A stretch of DNA of 11,774 nt from JABHQR01 sp043812455. Its GTDB lineage: Archaea > Nanobdellota > Nanobdellia > Woesearchaeales > GW2011-AR9. Below the pieces are notes generated by a model, which had not been told where the DNA came from, made no database searches, and was given only the letters and a program-made list of their open reading frames with translations. Below, piece after piece: positions 11,625 to 11,774 of this stretch. Made by a program: the position numbers and the translations under genes. The stretch is from NCBI GenBank assembly GCA_043812455.1, contig JBDRMB010000033.1, positions 1 through 11,774 on the forward strand, given 5' to 3'. Position 1 is the stretch's first letter. Each line of letters begins with the position of its first letter.

Positions 11625-11689
11625 TGTGGAGAATGCTCTGTCGGACAACTCTTAACTGAATTTTTAATATCCTGATTATTTTCTCCACA
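11625..11689. repeat. Long-range inverted repeat
   Basis: TGTGGAGAA (11625-11633) and TTCTCCACA (11681-11689) are perfect 9-bp arms separated by 47 nt. The element is just upstream of the eS6 promoter. It could be a regulator site, the stem of a small RNA, or a remnant. No gene lies inside. Confidence 0.45.
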
Positions 11690-11720
11690 TTTAATTTAAA
11701 ACTTCAAATCTTAGTAATTA

Positions 11721-11761
11721 AAGAGAGTTTATTCTCTTATTAGCGTATTTTTTCATACGCT
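11721..11761. repeat. Two adjacent hairpins at the window edge
   Basis: AAGAGA/TCTCTT (11721-11726 with 11733-11738) and AGCGTAT/ATACGCT (11742-11748 with 11755-11761) form neighbouring stems with 6-nt loops. They may be the terminator region of a gene beyond the right edge. The rest of 11620-11774 shows no gene. Confidence 0.4.
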
Positions 11762-11774
11762 CATAATTAATGAA

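Noticed and set aside
1..11774. CRISPR array, insertion sequence or prophage
   Set aside because: I saw no regularly spaced repeats, transposase, integrase or phage structural gene.

Overview
The window reads as DNA from an AT-rich archaeon, most likely a small-genome lineage of the DPANN type; the lineage is an inference. The archaeal call rests on ribosomal protein eS6, which bacteria lack, an archaeal FtsZ, two TrmB-type regulators, and TATA boxes about 25 nt upstream of many start codons. Several transcripts look leaderless, while genes inside operons have GGAGG/GGTGA ribosome binding sites.

Layout. Positions 1-269 hold no gene but several strong hairpins, some ending in T-runs on the minus strand behind ftsZ (start best placed at 1337). 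A 469-nt gap (1338-1806) carries the ftsZ promoter and a dyad. Next comes a tight four-gene minus-strand operon (5110 down to 1807): radical SAM enzyme, PIN-like protein, DapA-superfamily lyase, and leucine-dehydrogenase-type amino acid dehydrogenase. It diverges from a TrmB-like regulator (5214-5966) across a 103-nt gap that contains a perfect 19-bp palindrome. A secreted, beta-barrel-like protein (5981-6631, minus) then diverges from a second TrmB-like regulator (6713-7462), again across a gap with a perfect inverted repeat.

Further right, nearly all genes are on the minus strand: a nitroreductase with a charged C-terminal tail; a Doc/Fic-type toxin overlapping an unlisted 39-codon gene by one base (8275-8394), a likely toxin-antitoxin pair; two overlapping NUDIX genes; a 72-residue half-VKOR membrane protein; an unrecognised 126-residue protein; a CRM/YhbY RNA-binding protein; a 65-residue single-span membrane protein; and eS6.

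How they work together. The left half looks like two regulator-target modules. TrmB1 probably controls a small amino-acid or 2-oxo-acid pathway: the lyase would make or cleave a 2-oxo acid, the dehydrogenase would interconvert it with an amino acid, and the radical SAM enzyme would perform the unusual step. TrmB2 probably controls a cell-surface protein. The right half is small accessory genes leading into translation and ribosome-assembly functions. The most unusual items are the four-gene metabolic operon, the barrel-like protein in an archaeal context, and the toxin with its tiny partner.
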